51,261 nucleotides of DNA from Symploca sp. SIO2E9 (GCA_010692645.1 JAAHGS010000034.1:1-51261); one strand, 5' to 3'. Positions 34,236-43,594 are shown, counted from the stretch's first letter. The notes: a model not told the origin generated them from the sequence alone. Program-made: numbers and translations.

Positions 34236-34426
34236 GTTATAACCGTAGCAACTGTATTTTCTTGAGCTTTGAGCTTGAAAGCTGTAGCAGTGCTAGGGAT
34301 TTCCCCAGGGGAGATTGTGGTTTTCGTCCCTAAAACCTCTCCTGTTACCAAAACTGTTACCAGCATCTAATTACTAGTCAGTTTCCTCTACAATCCAAGT
34401 TAAGTTAAGACTCCTCATGCTGAACA

Positions 34427-34455
34427 CCGTGGGAAATTATATCCCACGGTTTTTT
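34427..34455 (+). terminator. Rho-independent terminator after the reductase gene
   Basis: CCGTGGGA (34427-34434) pairs with TCCCACGG (34442-34449) around a 7-nt loop, followed by six T. It lies about 190 nt after the stop of the geranylgeranyl-reductase-family gene. Confidence 0.85.
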
Positions 34456-34745
34456 CATTATGTCCACCTATATCAAGCTCTCACACATTTGACTTGCATC
34501 TTTGGGGAGATGAGGAGATGGGGATAGGTAAAGCTGGTTTTCTTCAAACTGTCGAAAGTCTAATTTAGATGCACAACAGCTGACAAGTTATAGACTTCTC
34601 TGACGACTAAAGTAGGGTCCGATTCTGAGTAATTATTTGACAAATGTAAGTTGTTTCCACCTACATTCTGCTAAGATTAGCCAGTGACCAGGAAAGCGCA
34701 ATCAATTGAAACACTTAGCATTTATCTGTTTCAGGGATTAGCCAG
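34456..34745. other. Intergenic region before the CHAT gene
   Basis: It contains ACATTTGACTTGCATCTTTG followed by a short G-rich GAGATGAGGAGATGGGG run. The same composite (ACATTTAACTTGCATCTTTG plus G-rich array) occurs at 51157, and a related ATTTAACTTGTAT at 43383. No gene is seen; the CHAT gene promoter presumably lies in the last 150 nt. Confidence 0.5.
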
Positions 34746-37700
34746 ATGAAAATAGCTCTCAGGGGAATTAGCCAGTTACTAGCTGCCATTTATGTTGCAG
34801 GGAGCTTCAGTTTGAAGCCGACTCAAGCACAACCGATTATCCCAGCAGCTGACGGCACTGGCACCAGTGTGTCAACCAATGGTAATAGTCTTGATATCAG
34901 CGGTGGCTCTCTTTCTGATGATGGAGTCAATCTATTCCATAGTTTTAGTGAGTTTGCTCTCACTCAGGAGCAAATTGCTAACTTCCTTTCCCAACCAGGA
35001 ATCGAAAATATTTTAGGTCGAATTACTGGTGGTAATCCATCTGTGATTAATGGTCTAATTCAAGTCACAGGGGGCAATTCCAATCTCTTGTTAATGAATC
35101 CAGCTGGCATCATTTTTGGTTCTAATGCCCAGTTGAATCTTCCTGCCTCATTCACTGCCACTACTGCTACCGGCATTGGTTTTAATGAAGACAATTTTTT
35201 CAGTGTTATTGGTACCAATAACTACTCTGTCTTAGTAGGTCCCCCGAATAGTTTAGTCTTTGGTACATCTGGAACTCCTGCTGAGATTATTAATGCAGGT
35301 CAGCTGGCAGTAATTCCAGGACAGAACTTAAATTTATTAGCAGGAACTGTAATCAGCACTGGCACTCTACAGGCACCAGCAGGTAAGATTACGGTGGCAG
35401 CTGTGCCAGGAGAAAGTTTGGTAAGTATTAGCTTTCCAGGACAGTTGCTGAGTTTGGAAGTTCAATCTCCCCTAATCGAGTGGAATCCTCTGTCATTATC
35501 CCAGCTGTTAACTGGAACTGATGGAGGTCATGCTACAGGAGTAACGGTTCAACCTGACGGCAGTTTAATCCTAACAGGTTCAGAGATTCCGATTGAGCCT
35601 GGAGATGTAGTAGTTCAAAAGATAACAGCACAAACAGCTACTATCAGAGCATTCGGTAACCTGACTTTACTAGAAAGCCAATTACAAACAACTGGAGACT
35701 TAAACCTGCTAGCAGAGGATACGGTGAAGGTAAGGGATAGTCTAGAGAATTCATTTCTAGCTCAAGCAGGAGGTAATCTTTACATTCAGGGTAATCATGG
35801 AATTGATATCCAAGCCCTAAATTCTACTCAGACGCAATTTCAAAGTGGGGGAGACCTTAGTTTAGTCAGCGATGGTAGTGTTTCCTTAGATGCTCACTTT
35901 GCCAGTGGCGGTAATTACTCGATTTTTGAATTATCAGGTGTTCCCGCTAGCTTTGCTAGTATTTACGACCCAATTATCAGTGCCAACGGCGATGTAGAGT
36001 TTGGCGATTATGTTGGTGTGGCACTTAAGGTAGAGACTAATGGTAGTATTATGGGGGGAAATATTACGATCACACAACCTGATACTCCTGCATCTATTCC
36101 GGCGACAGATCCTCACTTCAATCAGCTGACAGAAAGCCGAACCCTGATTTTGCAAGCAGGCAAAACCCAATTGGATAATTCCGCTAATGTTTCTACCTCT
36201 GCTGTAGGAGAAATAGATTTTACTTCTACAGCAGAAGTATCCTCTCCGGCAAGCATCACTACTGGTAATATCGATGTTAGTTCTGGTGCTGTGGGTACTA
36301 CTCCCATAATCTCAGGTGACGCTGGACCTGTAATTTTAGAAGCAACAGGCGATATTATTACTGGCAATATCATCACTACAGATACAAGTACTGCTGATTC
36401 TGGTTCTGTCAGTTTATCTACCACTGGTGGCAACATTATTACAGGCACTATTAATACCAGTGAGCCAAGTGATGGCAATGCTGGTAATGTAACCTTGTCA
36501 GCTCTAGGTACTCTAACTGTCAATGGCGACATAATTACGACAGATAGAGGCTTGGGCGATGCTGGGGATGTAAATTTATCTTCTCCACTCGAGGACAATA
36601 ACAACCAAACCCAAATAGATACGAGGGATTTTGACCCAGCTGATGGAATTATCAACGACGGTGAGATTATTACGCCAGTGTCAACACAATTATCTCTACC
36701 TGAGTCAGAAGAGACACCTTCAGAAACATCCACACTGCCCTCACCTGAGCCAGAAGAGACACCTTCAGAAACATCCACACTGCCCTCACCTGAGCCAGAA
36801 GAGACACCTTCAGAAACATCCACACTGCCCTCACCTGAGCCAGAAGAGACACCTCTAGAAACATCCACACTGCCCTCACCTGAGCCAGAAGAGACACCTT
36901 CAGAAACATCCACACTGCCCTCACCTGAGCCAGAAGAGCCACCTCTAGAAACATCCACACCGCCAGAGCCAAGAGATAACAGCGACTTCTTGACAGATGC
37001 AAATCAAATACTGCTCAAGCCAGTTAGCCAGCAACCCATTGATACTGTAGAGCCAATTAGAATACCAATTTTATCTGAAAGTGACCCAGTTTATTTAATA
37101 GAAGAAACCTTCACAAAAGAATTTGAAACATATTTAGAAAGGCCATCAAATACAAAAATTAATACTATCAATGATGTCCGCAATTGGATTAGGAAATTGG
37201 AGCAGGTGACAGATGTCAAGACTGGAGTAATTTATGCTACTTTTACCTCAACTGCGATTGCCTCACCGGAAACCCAATGCCAAACTAATCTACAGTCGCA
37301 GACGCTTTCCACTGTAGAAAGCCAAGGTTCTCAATCAATTCAGCCACAGGACAATTGCTTAACTCAAAACGATGCTCAACTAGAACTTTTGATGGTCACA
37401 GCTGAAGGAGAATCACTCCGATGGCGTGTCCCTGGGGCAATGCGAACCAAGGTTCTAGAAACAGTCCAAGAATTTCAGCAAGCACTCACTGATCGTCGCA
37501 AAACTAACACAACTAACTATCTCCAATCAGCCAAAAAACTTTACCAATGGCTGATAGAACCCTTGGAGTCTAGTTTAGAAGAAAGAAGTATCCAGAGTCT
37601 AGTATTTTCCATGGATGAAGGTTTGCGCTCTTTACCGATCGCAGCTCTCCACGATGGGCAAAGATTTCTGGTCGAAAATTATAGCATCAGCTTGGTACCG

Positions 37701-38408
37701 ACACTGAGTTTAACTAATTCTAATTACAGAGACTTGAGAGAACTCAACGTACTCGCCATGGGAGCCTCAGAATTTACTGAACATCCTCCTTTACCGGCAG
37801 TACCGATGGAGTTGGCAATAATAGCCAAGGATATCTGGAAAGGTAAATCCTTCCTCAACGAAACCTTCACGCTAGAAAATTTAAAGGCACAGCGACGCCG
37901 ACAGGGATTTGGTATTGTTCACCTGGCAACCCATGCGGAATTCAAACCTGGTACTCCCCACAATTCCTACATTCAGCTATGGAACCGCAAACTTCATCTG
38001 GATGAATTCCGACAACTGCGACTATCTGATCCGCCAGTAGAATTATTGGTGCTTAGTGCTTGTAGAACTGCTCTTGGAGACAAAGAAGCTGAGTTAGGGT
38101 TTGCTGGGTCAGCATTGTTGTCAGGTGTTGATTCTACTCTAGCAACACTTTGGTACGTTAGTGATCAAGGTTCTCTAGGGTTGACGACGGAATTTTACTT
38201 TCAGCTGTCTAAGGTAATCAGCAAAGCAGAGGCTTTACGAAGGGCGCAGCTAGCGATGATTAGAGGTAGAGTGCGTATAGAGAACAATCGGCTATATAAC
38301 TCTGGCAAAAGCATTTCTTTACCGCCAGAATGGTTAGATTCGGGAAATCAAAGCCTGTCTCATCCCTACTACTGGGCAGCTTTTACTCTAATTGGCGATC
38401 CGATTTGA
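34746..38408 (+). CDS. Secreted TPS-domain (FHA-like) protein fused to a CHAT protease
   Basis: The 1220-residue protein has a signal peptide (to about residue 28, PTQAQ). Next is a filamentous-haemagglutinin N-terminal (TPS) domain, with GGNPSVINGLIQVTGGNSNL and LLMNPAGIIFGSNAQLNL, then beta-helix-like repeats. A proline/glutamate/threonine linker at about 653-740 holds six copies of a 15-residue PEPEETPSETSTLPS unit. The C-terminal CHAT (caspase-like) domain has H1063 in VHLATHAEF and C1106 in LVLSACRTALGDKEAELGFA. The TPS domain predicts export by a TpsB-type outer-membrane partner, which is not in the window. The protein ends AAFTLIGDPI, near the usual CHAT end. Its TGA stop lies in the first bases of a TnpB element. 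Confidence 0.9.
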   Translation: MKIALRGISQLLAAIYVAGSFSLKPTQAQPIIPAADGTGTSVSTNGNSLDISGGSLSDDGVNLFHSFSEFALTQEQIANFLSQPGIENILGRITGGNPSVINGLIQVTGGNSNLLLMNPAGIIFGSNAQLNLPASFTATTATGIGFNEDNFFSVIGTNNYSVLVGPPNSLVFGTSGTPAEIINAGQLAVIPGQNLNLLAGTVISTGTLQAPAGKITVAAVPGESLVSISFPGQLLSLEVQSPLIEWNPLSLSQLLTGTDGGHATGVTVQPDGSLILTGSEIPIEPGDVVVQKITAQTATIRAFGNLTLLESQLQTTGDLNLLAEDTVKVRDSLENSFLAQAGGNLYIQGNHGIDIQALNSTQTQFQSGGDLSLVSDGSVSLDAHFASGGNYSIFELSGVPASFASIYDPIISANGDVEFGDYVGVALKVETNGSIMGGNITITQPDTPASIPATDPHFNQLTESRTLILQAGKTQLDNSANVSTSAVGEIDFTSTAEVSSPASITTGNIDVSSGAVGTTPIISGDAGPVILEATGDIITGNIITTDTSTADSGSVSLSTTGGNIITGTINTSEPSDGNAGNVTLSALGTLTVNGDIITTDRGLGDAGDVNLSSPLEDNNNQTQIDTRDFDPADGIINDGEIITPVSTQLSLPESEETPSETSTLPSPEPEETPSETSTLPSPEPEETPSETSTLPSPEPEETPLETSTLPSPEPEETPSETSTLPSPEPEEPPLETSTPPEPRDNSDFLTDANQILLKPVSQQPIDTVEPIRIPILSESDPVYLIEETFTKEFETYLERPSNTKINTINDVRNWIRKLEQVTDVKTGVIYATFTSTAIASPETQCQTNLQSQTLSTVESQGSQSIQPQDNCLTQNDAQLELLMVTAEGESLRWRVPGAMRTKVLETVQEFQQALTDRRKTNTTNYLQSAKKLYQWLIEPLESSLEERSIQSLVFSMDEGLRSLPIAALHDGQRFLVENYSISLVPTLSLTNSNYRDLRELNVLAMGASEFTEHPPLPAVPMELAIIAKDIWKGKSFLNETFTLENLKAQRRRQGFGIVHLATHAEFKPGTPHNSYIQLWNRKLHLDEFRQLRLSDPPVELLVLSACRTALGDKEAELGFAGSALLSGVDSTLATLWYVSDQGSLGLTTEFYFQLSKVISKAEALRRAQLAMIRGRVRIENNRLYNSGKSISLPPEWLDSGNQSLSHPYYWAAFTLIGDPI
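36702..36965 (+). repeat. 45-nt coding minisatellite, six units
   Basis: Units start at 36702, 36747, 36792, 36837, 36882 and 36927 (GAGCCAGAAGAGACACCTTC ...). Units differ at few positions, so the array is recent. It encodes the flexible linker between the beta-helix and CHAT domains. Confidence 0.93.
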
Positions 38409-38439
38409 CAACTCCCGTCGCTGAAAGCTAGGGATTCTT
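38405..38439 (-). repeat. Right end of the second TnpB element
   Basis: On the minus strand AAGAATCCCTAGC, a short stem CCC..GCT/AGC..GGG, GGGAG and terminal GTCAA match the right end at 94-125. The element ends within the TGA stop of the CHAT gene. Confidence 0.65.
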
Positions 38440-38449
38440 CCTTCACCGT

Positions 38450-39604
38450 TCAACGCCTCACAAAGGCAGTGCCCATGCTTGGTCTGACTCGAACTCCAGA
38501 AGCTGAAGCGAGATGCCCTCCCGCAAAAACTCGTAAACCTTCATCTCGGATGTTTACTGCCGCGTTTATATCCCTGTCATGTTTTGTCTGGCATTTACTA
38601 CAAGTCCACTCTCGAACACTAAGAGGCAGATTTCCTACTTGGTTGAGGCACACATGACAAGTTTTTGAAGACGGGAAAAATCTATCTATTTCTAGGTAAG
38701 TTTTCCCGTCCCATTCAGCTTTGTATTTGAGCATGGTACAAAACATTCCCCAGCCAGCATCACTAATTGACTTAGCTAGTTTGTGGTTTTTTACCATACC
38801 CTTCACGGCGAGATTTTCTACAACTATGACTTGGTTCTCGTCTACTAATTTACGACTTAGTTTGTGTAGAAAATCTTCACGGCAACGGCTAATTTTTTGA
38901 TGAACTTTAGCTACTACAACCCTGGCTTTGTTTCGATTGCTTGAACCTTTTTGCTTTTTGCTCAACTGCTTTTGAGCGTCCGCTAGCTTTCTCTCGTACA
39001 AACGATAGTACTTTGGGTTACCATGTTTACTACCATCGGAAGTAATAGCAAAATGAGTTAGTCCAACGTCAATCCCTACAGCTTTGCCATCACTCCTGGC
39101 TTCTGGCTTTTCTTTACCGTCCTCATAGAGGCATGATGCGTAGTACTCACCAGATACACTCATCGAAACTGTGACAGATTTAAGAGTACCAACAGGCAAT
39201 CGAGAAAGGCGACAATAGACTTCTTTGATCTTTGGTAAAGTCAAACAGTCTTTGATTAATTTGCACCCTTGAGGAAAGCGAATAGACCCTCTTGTGTGCT
39301 TGCTTTTAAACCTGGGATATTTAGCCCTACCTTCAAAGAAGTTGAGGAAGGCTCTCGACAGGTCTAAGGCAGCTTGCTGTAGAACTTGAGATGGCGGTTG
39401 TTTGAGCCATTCATGTTTTTTCTTCAATCCTGGCAAAAGTTTGATGATGTCATTACGACTCAACCCTTTACCAGTTTCTTGATAGGTTCTAGATGTTAGT
39501 TCAAGCCCATAGTTGTAAAACCAACGCGCACAGCCGAAGCACTTAGCTAGTAAGACCCGCTGCTGAGAAGTTGGATAGATACGGTACTTATAGGCTTTTA
39601 ACAT
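38450..39604 (-). CDS. tnpB: TnpB, RNA-guided nuclease of an IS200/IS605-type element
   Basis: The 384-residue protein is complete. The N-terminus MLKAYKYRIYPTSQQRVLLA and FGCARWFYNYGL are typical. RuvC residues are D in AVGIDVGLTHFA, E in QVIVVENLAVKGM and D in KHDRDINAAVNI. The zinc finger has all four cysteines (CHVC...CSKC). TnpB cuts DNA next to a transposon-specific motif using an RNA from the element's right end, which favours element retention. No tnpA is present, so this is a non-autonomous tnpB-only element flanked by hairpin ends at 38405-38439 and about 39650-39693. It looks active by sequence. Confidence 0.95.
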   Translation of the reverse strand: MLKAYKYRIYPTSQQRVLLAKCFGCARWFYNYGLELTSRTYQETGKGLSRNDIIKLLPGLKKKHEWLKQPPSQVLQQAALDLSRAFLNFFEGRAKYPRFKSKHTRGSIRFPQGCKLIKDCLTLPKIKEVYCRLSRLPVGTLKSVTVSMSVSGEYYASCLYEDGKEKPEARSDGKAVGIDVGLTHFAITSDGSKHGNPKYYRLYERKLADAQKQLSKKQKGSSNRNKARVVVAKVHQKISRCREDFLHKLSRKLVDENQVIVVENLAVKGMVKNHKLAKSISDAGWGMFCTMLKYKAEWDGKTYLEIDRFFPSSKTCHVCLNQVGNLPLSVREWTCSKCQTKHDRDINAAVNIRDEGLRVFAGGHLASASGVRVRPSMGTAFVRR

Positions 39605-39649
39605 CTATTTATCAAACACCTAGCACAATGGTAACAAATTCAAGCGCCT

Positions 39650-39693
39650 GTCGCCATTCATCCCGTCACTAAAAGTGAGGGTCTTCTGGCGAC
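39650..39693. repeat. Left-end hairpin of the second TnpB element
   Basis: GTCGCC (39650-39655) pairs with GGCGAC (39688-39693), and inside it CCCGTCACT pairs with AGTGAGGG (core TCACT 39666-39670 with AGTGA 39674-39678). It lies 45 nt upstream of tnpB, where the left end is expected. Confidence 0.55.
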
Positions 39694-39745
39694 TTTTGAG
39701 ATAAATTAGGTTGATGGTTCATAGCAATGAACAATGAACAATAAA

Positions 39746-40702
39746 TCACTTTTCGTATTGTTCATAAGCGGCCACAATTCTCTGTACAATCGGGTTACGG
39801 ACAACATCCTTGGCAGTGAGTTCACAGAAGGCTATGCCTTCAACTGTTCGTAGTACTTTTTGTGACACTGCCAATCCTGATTGCTGGTTGGCTGGTAAAT
39901 CGGTTTGGGTGATGTCGCCAGTGACTACCATGCGGGAGCCAAAACCCAAGCGAGTTAAAACCATCTTCATCTGGGCTGGTGTCGTGTTTTGAGCTTCATC
40001 AACAATCACAAAGGCATTGCTGAGGGTGCGCCCTCGCATGTAAGCTAAGGGGGCAACCTCAATTACACCCCGTTCCATCAAATTGCGGATTTTTTCGGCG
40101 TCAATAAGTTCATAGAGAGCGTCGTAAAGAGGGCGTAGAAATGGATTGACTTTCTGTTGCAAGTCTCCCGGTAAAAAGCCAAGTTTTTCACCAGCTTCTA
40201 CGGCTGGTCGTGTTAGAATTAGTCTTTCGTATTGATTTGCCAGTAGAGCCTGAGCGGCTAAAACAACTGCGAGGAATGTTTTACCACTACCTGCTGGTCC
40301 AATGCAAAAGGTGAGGTCATGGGTTAAGACGGCTTTGACATACTGCCGTTGCCGGAAGGTTTTGGCTCGAATCACTTCACTCCGGCGGGTACGGGCAAGA
40401 ATGTCTTGCTGTAAATCTTTGAGTTCCTCCTGTTGGTGTGTATCTAAGGCATGGCAAGCAGTCAAAATATCCACTCTTGTGATACTCTTACCTTCTTGCC
40501 AGAAAGGTTTGAGGGACTTCACCAATGCTTGAGCACGTTCAACTTTTTTTTCTGTACCAGAAATTAGCAGTTCTTGCCCCCGTAGTACCAGAGTTGCTCC
40601 AGTTTGCCGCGCTATGGTTTCGATATTTTCTTCCCGGTTGCCAGCTAAAGCAATTGCGCTTTGGTTGCTAGAAAGTTCAATTGTCTTGGATATTTCACTC
40701 AT
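39746..40702 (-). CDS. PhoH family ATPase
   Basis: The 318-residue protein has an N-terminal KH-like segment (IETIARQTGATLVLRGQELL), then the P-loop TFCIGPAGSGKTFLAVVLAA (GPAGSGKT at 135-142). Walker B follows in NAFVIVDEAQNTTPAQMKMV, then GSRMVVTGDITQTDLP. This is the PhoH/YbeZ group, linked to RNA processing and ribosome maturation. The neighbourhood fits: ffh, rpsP and a KH-domain gene lie upstream on the same strand, as in other cyanobacteria. About 300 nt with repeats separates it from the KH gene, so its own promoter is likely. Confidence 0.94.
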   Translation of the reverse strand: MSEISKTIELSSNQSAIALAGNREENIETIARQTGATLVLRGQELLISGTEKKVERAQALVKSLKPFWQEGKSITRVDILTACHALDTHQQEELKDLQQDILARTRRSEVIRAKTFRQRQYVKAVLTHDLTFCIGPAGSGKTFLAVVLAAQALLANQYERLILTRPAVEAGEKLGFLPGDLQQKVNPFLRPLYDALYELIDAEKIRNLMERGVIEVAPLAYMRGRTLSNAFVIVDEAQNTTPAQMKMVLTRLGFGSRMVVTGDITQTDLPANQQSGLAVSQKVLRTVEGIAFCELTAKDVVRNPIVQRIVAAYEQYEK

Positions 40703-40786
40703 GCCAAATTTGGCGATTAGGGTGTTGCCTAAAAATAAGGTCTCATTGCTGGAAGGGTAAGGGAGAGGGGGAGAGGGGGAGAAGAA

Positions 40787-40832
40787 TCTTGAGGTCCTGT
40801 TTCTGGCGTCAATTGGACAATTTATTTCTTGG
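40787..40832. repeat. Dispersed 46-nt repeat, copy 2 (inverted)
   Basis: Reverse complement of 6861-6906 with one mismatch. In both copies a G/C-rich run lies on the same relative side, so the repeat and the run seem to travel together. Confidence 0.6.
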
Positions 40833-40855
40833 AGTTCCTTTATTTAAACGCAAGT

Positions 40856-40942
40856 CCCTGATTCAGTTATCAGTTATTCAGTTGGCAGTTATCGACTGTT
40901 GACACTCCTGCACAATCCCACGTCCTGATAACTAAATCAGGG
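40856..40942. repeat. Hairpin element with 18-nt arms
   Basis: CCCTGATTCAGTTATCAG (40856-40873) pairs with CTGATAACTAAATCAGGG (40925-40942), one mismatch, 51-nt interior with more TCAGTTATCAGTTATTCAG sequence. It lies between the KH and phoH genes. It has a MITE-like form, with no T-tract for a terminator on the minus strand. Confidence 0.5.
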
Positions 40943-40999
40943 GATAGGTAGTAAACAAAGTTGTGACTTGTTTTGCTTAACTGAATAACTGTTCACTGA

Positions 41000-41479
41000 T
41001 CAGTAATCACTGTTTCTCTGAGAGCGGAACCTGGGAGCTAATTTGGGCGTCGATAATCGTTTTGGTGAGCTTCTTTTGGTGTACTCGCTTTTCGCACTGT
41101 CCCTTGGATAATCGCCTTGGGCGCTGCCCCTTGGGTAATCACGACCTGAAATAATCTCTCGATGAGAAGGTGGAGGCGGATCTTCGTAGATATCTAGATA
41201 AACAGATTGACCCGCCGCCTGACCTATTGCCTTAATCAGTGTCCGAATTGCCTGTATGTTACGACCACCTCGACCAAAAACTCGCCCTTTATCGGTTCCT
41301 TCAAAAGCTAAGCGAATCCAGACTCGTCCGTTAGAATTTGAGTCTTCGCAATCTACACTTAGAGAATTTGGCGACTCTAAAAACGGCTCTATCAAAAATC
41401 TTACTAGAGCTTCATAATCTGGGCTGCTAGCTTTAAATGAGGCTGAAATGATTTCAGGCACGGACTTGTTCAAAGACAT
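41000..41479 (-). CDS. KH-domain RNA-binding protein
   Basis: The core reads [20 protein letters not shown] followed by RIxF-type strands and the GxxG loop [20 protein letters not shown] of a type II KH domain, as in KhpA/YlqC. Beyond the KH domain a basic, Arg/Ser/Tyr-rich tail includes three RDYPRGSAQ-like repeats. ATG at 41479 is used, overlapping the rpsP end by 26 nt; a GTG at 41461 (8-nt overlap) is an alternative. The position after ffh-rpsP is conserved and suggests a role in rRNA or small-RNA handling. Confidence 0.88.
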   Translation of the reverse strand: MSLNKSVPEIISASFKASSPDYEALVRFLIEPFLESPNSLSVDCEDSNSNGRVWIRLAFEGTDKGRVFGRGGRNIQAIRTLIKAIGQAAGQSVYLDIYEDPPPPSHREIISGRDYPRGSAQGDYPRDSAKSEYTKRSSPKRLSTPKLAPRFRSQRNSDY

Positions 41480-41702
41480 TGGCTTTTCTAAGGATGCTGC
41501 GCACTGTTTCTGTGGGCTGAGCCCCTTCCTTGAGACGCTTGACAATTGCCGGGACATCTAGTCTGGTCTCATCAGTTCTGGGATTGTAGAAACCCAATTC
41601 TTCTAGAGGACGCCCATCACGACGCGCGTCACTTTTGATCGCGACGATTCTATAGCTAACTTCGCGTTTTTTCCCATATCGCTTTAATCTTAGTTTGATC
41701 AT
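41454..41702 (-). CDS. rpsP: 30S ribosomal protein S16
   Basis: The 82-residue protein begins [20 protein letters not shown] and has [20 protein letters not shown] followed by [20 protein letters not shown], the canonical S16 sequence. S16 is an early-binding 30S assembly protein. It lies about 80 nt after the ffh stop and overlaps the start of the KH-domain gene, so the three are probably one operon that links targeting, ribosome assembly and RNA binding. Length and sequence are fully normal. Confidence 0.97.
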   Translation of the reverse strand: MIKLRLKRYGKKREVSYRIVAIKSDARRDGRPLEELGFYNPRTDETRLDVPAIVKRLKEGAQPTETVRSILRKANVFEQVRA

Positions 41703-41782
41703 GCCTAGTGATAATTACTCCTGTTTGATTGTAAGCTATTCTACTTGGTTGCTTGTCGTTTGTCCTGAGTGATGACCAAAGA

Positions 41783-43216
41783 CTAAAGCTGACCAAATCC
41801 CTTCTTCTTCTTGGCTTTTTTCTTTTTCTTTTGAGACCCGCCCCCGCGCCAACCGGGCATGGATGGGCGATTGCCGCCCATTGCACCCATAGGACCCATC
41901 CCTGCCATTGAAGGCATTTGACCTTGACCCATCTGTTGCATAAGCGATCGCATTTTAGTAAACTCGCTCACTAGATTACTGACCTCTCTGTCGCTATGAC
42001 CTGAGCCACGGGCAATCCGGCGGCGGCGGCTGGGAGAACTGGCGAGTAAATCGGGGTTACGGCGCTCCTCGGCAGTCATTGAGTTGATCATAGCTTCTGA
42101 TTGCTTGAGCTTGTTTTCCCCCTGTTCCAGTTGGTCTGAACTGAGTTTGCCCATCCCTGGAATCATTTTCATCAAACCACCGAGGGAGCCCATGTTCTTC
42201 AATAGCCGCATTTGCTTCAAGAAATCGCTGAAGTCAAATTTGGCATTGAGCATTTTCTCCTGCATCTTCTCGGCATCAGCTAGATCAATCTCCTCCTGGG
42301 CTTTTTCTACCAGGGTGAGAACATCCCCCATACCAAGGATGCGCGATGCCATCCGTTCAGGGTAAAATGGTTGTAGAGCCTCTACTTTTTCCCCAACCCC
42401 AACGAATTTAATTGGCTGACCGGAAATCCTCCTGACTGAGAGGGCAGCACCACCACGACTATCGCCGTCTAATTTAGTCAGAATTGCCCCAGTAATACCG
42501 ATTTGTTCGTGGAAGGTGTGAGTCAGAGTTGCTGCCTCTTGACCCGTCATTGCATCTACTACTAGTAGGGTATCGTGAGGGCTGACATTCTTTTTGATGC
42601 GGGCAAGTTCCCCCATCATATCTTGGTCAATTTGCAGGCGTCCGGCCGTATCGATAATCACGGTATCGACGCCAATTTCCTTTGCCCTTTCCACGCCTTG
42701 GCGGGCAATTTCCACCGGATCAGCATCTGTACCCATCTCAAAGACTGGCACGTCGATTTGTTGACCTAGTGTTACTAGCTGATCAATAGCTGCTGGACGA
42801 TAAATATCTGTGGCAACCAGCAAGCAGTTGCGCTCTTGCTTGCGCAGGTGTAAAGCTAGCTTCGCCGTGGCGGTGGTTTTACCAGTACCCTGCAAACCTG
42901 CCATCAATACAATTGTCGGTGCTGTTTCTGCTTGTGCTAAGGGGACGTTAGTTTCCCCCATCACCTGTACTAGCTCATCGTAGACAATTTTGATAAACTG
43001 CTGGTCAGGGCGAACGCCAGAGATTACCTCTGCTCCCTGAGCTTTTGTTTCAATCTCGGCAATAAAGTTTTTGACAACTTGCAGATTAACATCTGCCGAT
43101 AAGAGGGCGCGACGTACCTCTTTGAGGGCTTCAGTGATATTGGACTGGGAAATTTTATCCTTGCCGCGCAGTTTCTTCCAGGCGTCTTCTAGGCGTTCGG
43201 CTAGGGCGTCAAACAT
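41783..43216 (-). CDS. ffh: Signal recognition particle protein Ffh
   Basis: Ffh binds 4.5S RNA and signal sequences and docks with FtsY through paired GTPases. The 477-residue protein has the N domain (MFDALAERLEDAWKKLRGKD), the G1 motif VLMAGLQGTGKTTATAKLAL (G1 at 107-114) and DTAGRLQID. The closing G-domain motif is ILTKLDGDSRGGAALSV. The methionine-rich M domain follows, with the RNA-binding segment SSPSRRRRIARGSGHSDREV. The tail is glycine/methionine-rich with a poly-lysine end. No SRP RNA gene was found nearby. Confidence 0.97.
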   Translation of the reverse strand: MFDALAERLEDAWKKLRGKDKISQSNITEALKEVRRALLSADVNLQVVKNFIAEIETKAQGAEVISGVRPDQQFIKIVYDELVQVMGETNVPLAQAETAPTIVLMAGLQGTGKTTATAKLALHLRKQERNCLLVATDIYRPAAIDQLVTLGQQIDVPVFEMGTDADPVEIARQGVERAKEIGVDTVIIDTAGRLQIDQDMMGELARIKKNVSPHDTLLVVDAMTGQEAATLTHTFHEQIGITGAILTKLDGDSRGGAALSVRRISGQPIKFVGVGEKVEALQPFYPERMASRILGMGDVLTLVEKAQEEIDLADAEKMQEKMLNAKFDFSDFLKQMRLLKNMGSLGGLMKMIPGMGKLSSDQLEQGENKLKQSEAMINSMTAEERRNPDLLASSPSRRRRIARGSGHSDREVSNLVSEFTKMRSLMQQMGQGQMPSMAGMGPMGAMGGNRPSMPGWRGGGSQKKKKKAKKKKGFGQL

Positions 43217-43320
43217 ATGTCAATTCTTCTTAGAGTGGATTTTGTTTAGTGATTAGTGGGTTTCTTTCAAGATAACGCTTGAGTGGTTTTCTAGTGTAAG
43301 TGATCTGCCTGGTTCTGGTT

Positions 43321-43352
43321 CATGGTACGCGCTCCGCGCATGCTGCGCAAAC
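43321..43352. repeat. Dispersed palindromic repeat, copy 2 (inverted)
   Basis: Reverse complement of 20049-20080 (24 bases perfect, 32 with one mismatch). It is flanked, as at copy 1, by CATGGTTCATGG-type patch sequence, upstream of ffh. Confidence 0.6.
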
Positions 43353-43455
43353 ATGGCTCATGGGGTTGGTAAGCTGTTACGCATTTAACTTGTATATTCG
43401 TTTGTTATCTGTTTATGACTGAAACTCTTGTTACTTCTGCCTTCTGCCTTTCCTG

Positions 43456-43578
43456 TTGACATTAGACTGTCTGGAAAAGGGCTATCGGGTTGAAGGCAGT
43501 TTTCCGCTGCGATGGTCAACACCAGAGTTTTCGCCCTTTCTTGAGCGCACAGGTTCGTGGCAAGGGACTTCCAAATAA
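43456..43578 (+). pseudogene. Possible gene remnant, 40 codons
   Basis: A plus-strand frame from a TTG reads LTLDCLEKGYRVEGSFPLRW and ends ERTGSWQGTSK before TAA. Composition looks protein-coding and unlike the repeats beside it, but there is no start signal and no recognised family. It could be the C-terminal scrap of a decayed gene. Its last codons merge into the GGGACTTCCAAATAAAA dispersed sequence. Confidence 0.25.
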
Positions 43579-43594
43579 AAAATATTTCATCTAG

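Noticed and set aside
34181-34366. Minus-strand 61-codon frame overlapping the reductase 3' end
   Set aside because: It overlaps the reductase gene, has no recognisable family and no clear ribosome site.
36122-36958. Minus-strand 278-codon frame across the CHAT gene
   Set aside because: It is the antisense of the beta-helix and PEPEETPSET linker; its VDVSEGVSSGSGEGS repeats mirror the coding minisatellite.
43440-43560. 4.5S SRP RNA or another structured RNA upstream of ffh
   Set aside because: The conserved GGAAGCAGCC-type tetraloop region is absent; the stretch reads better as a small coding remnant.
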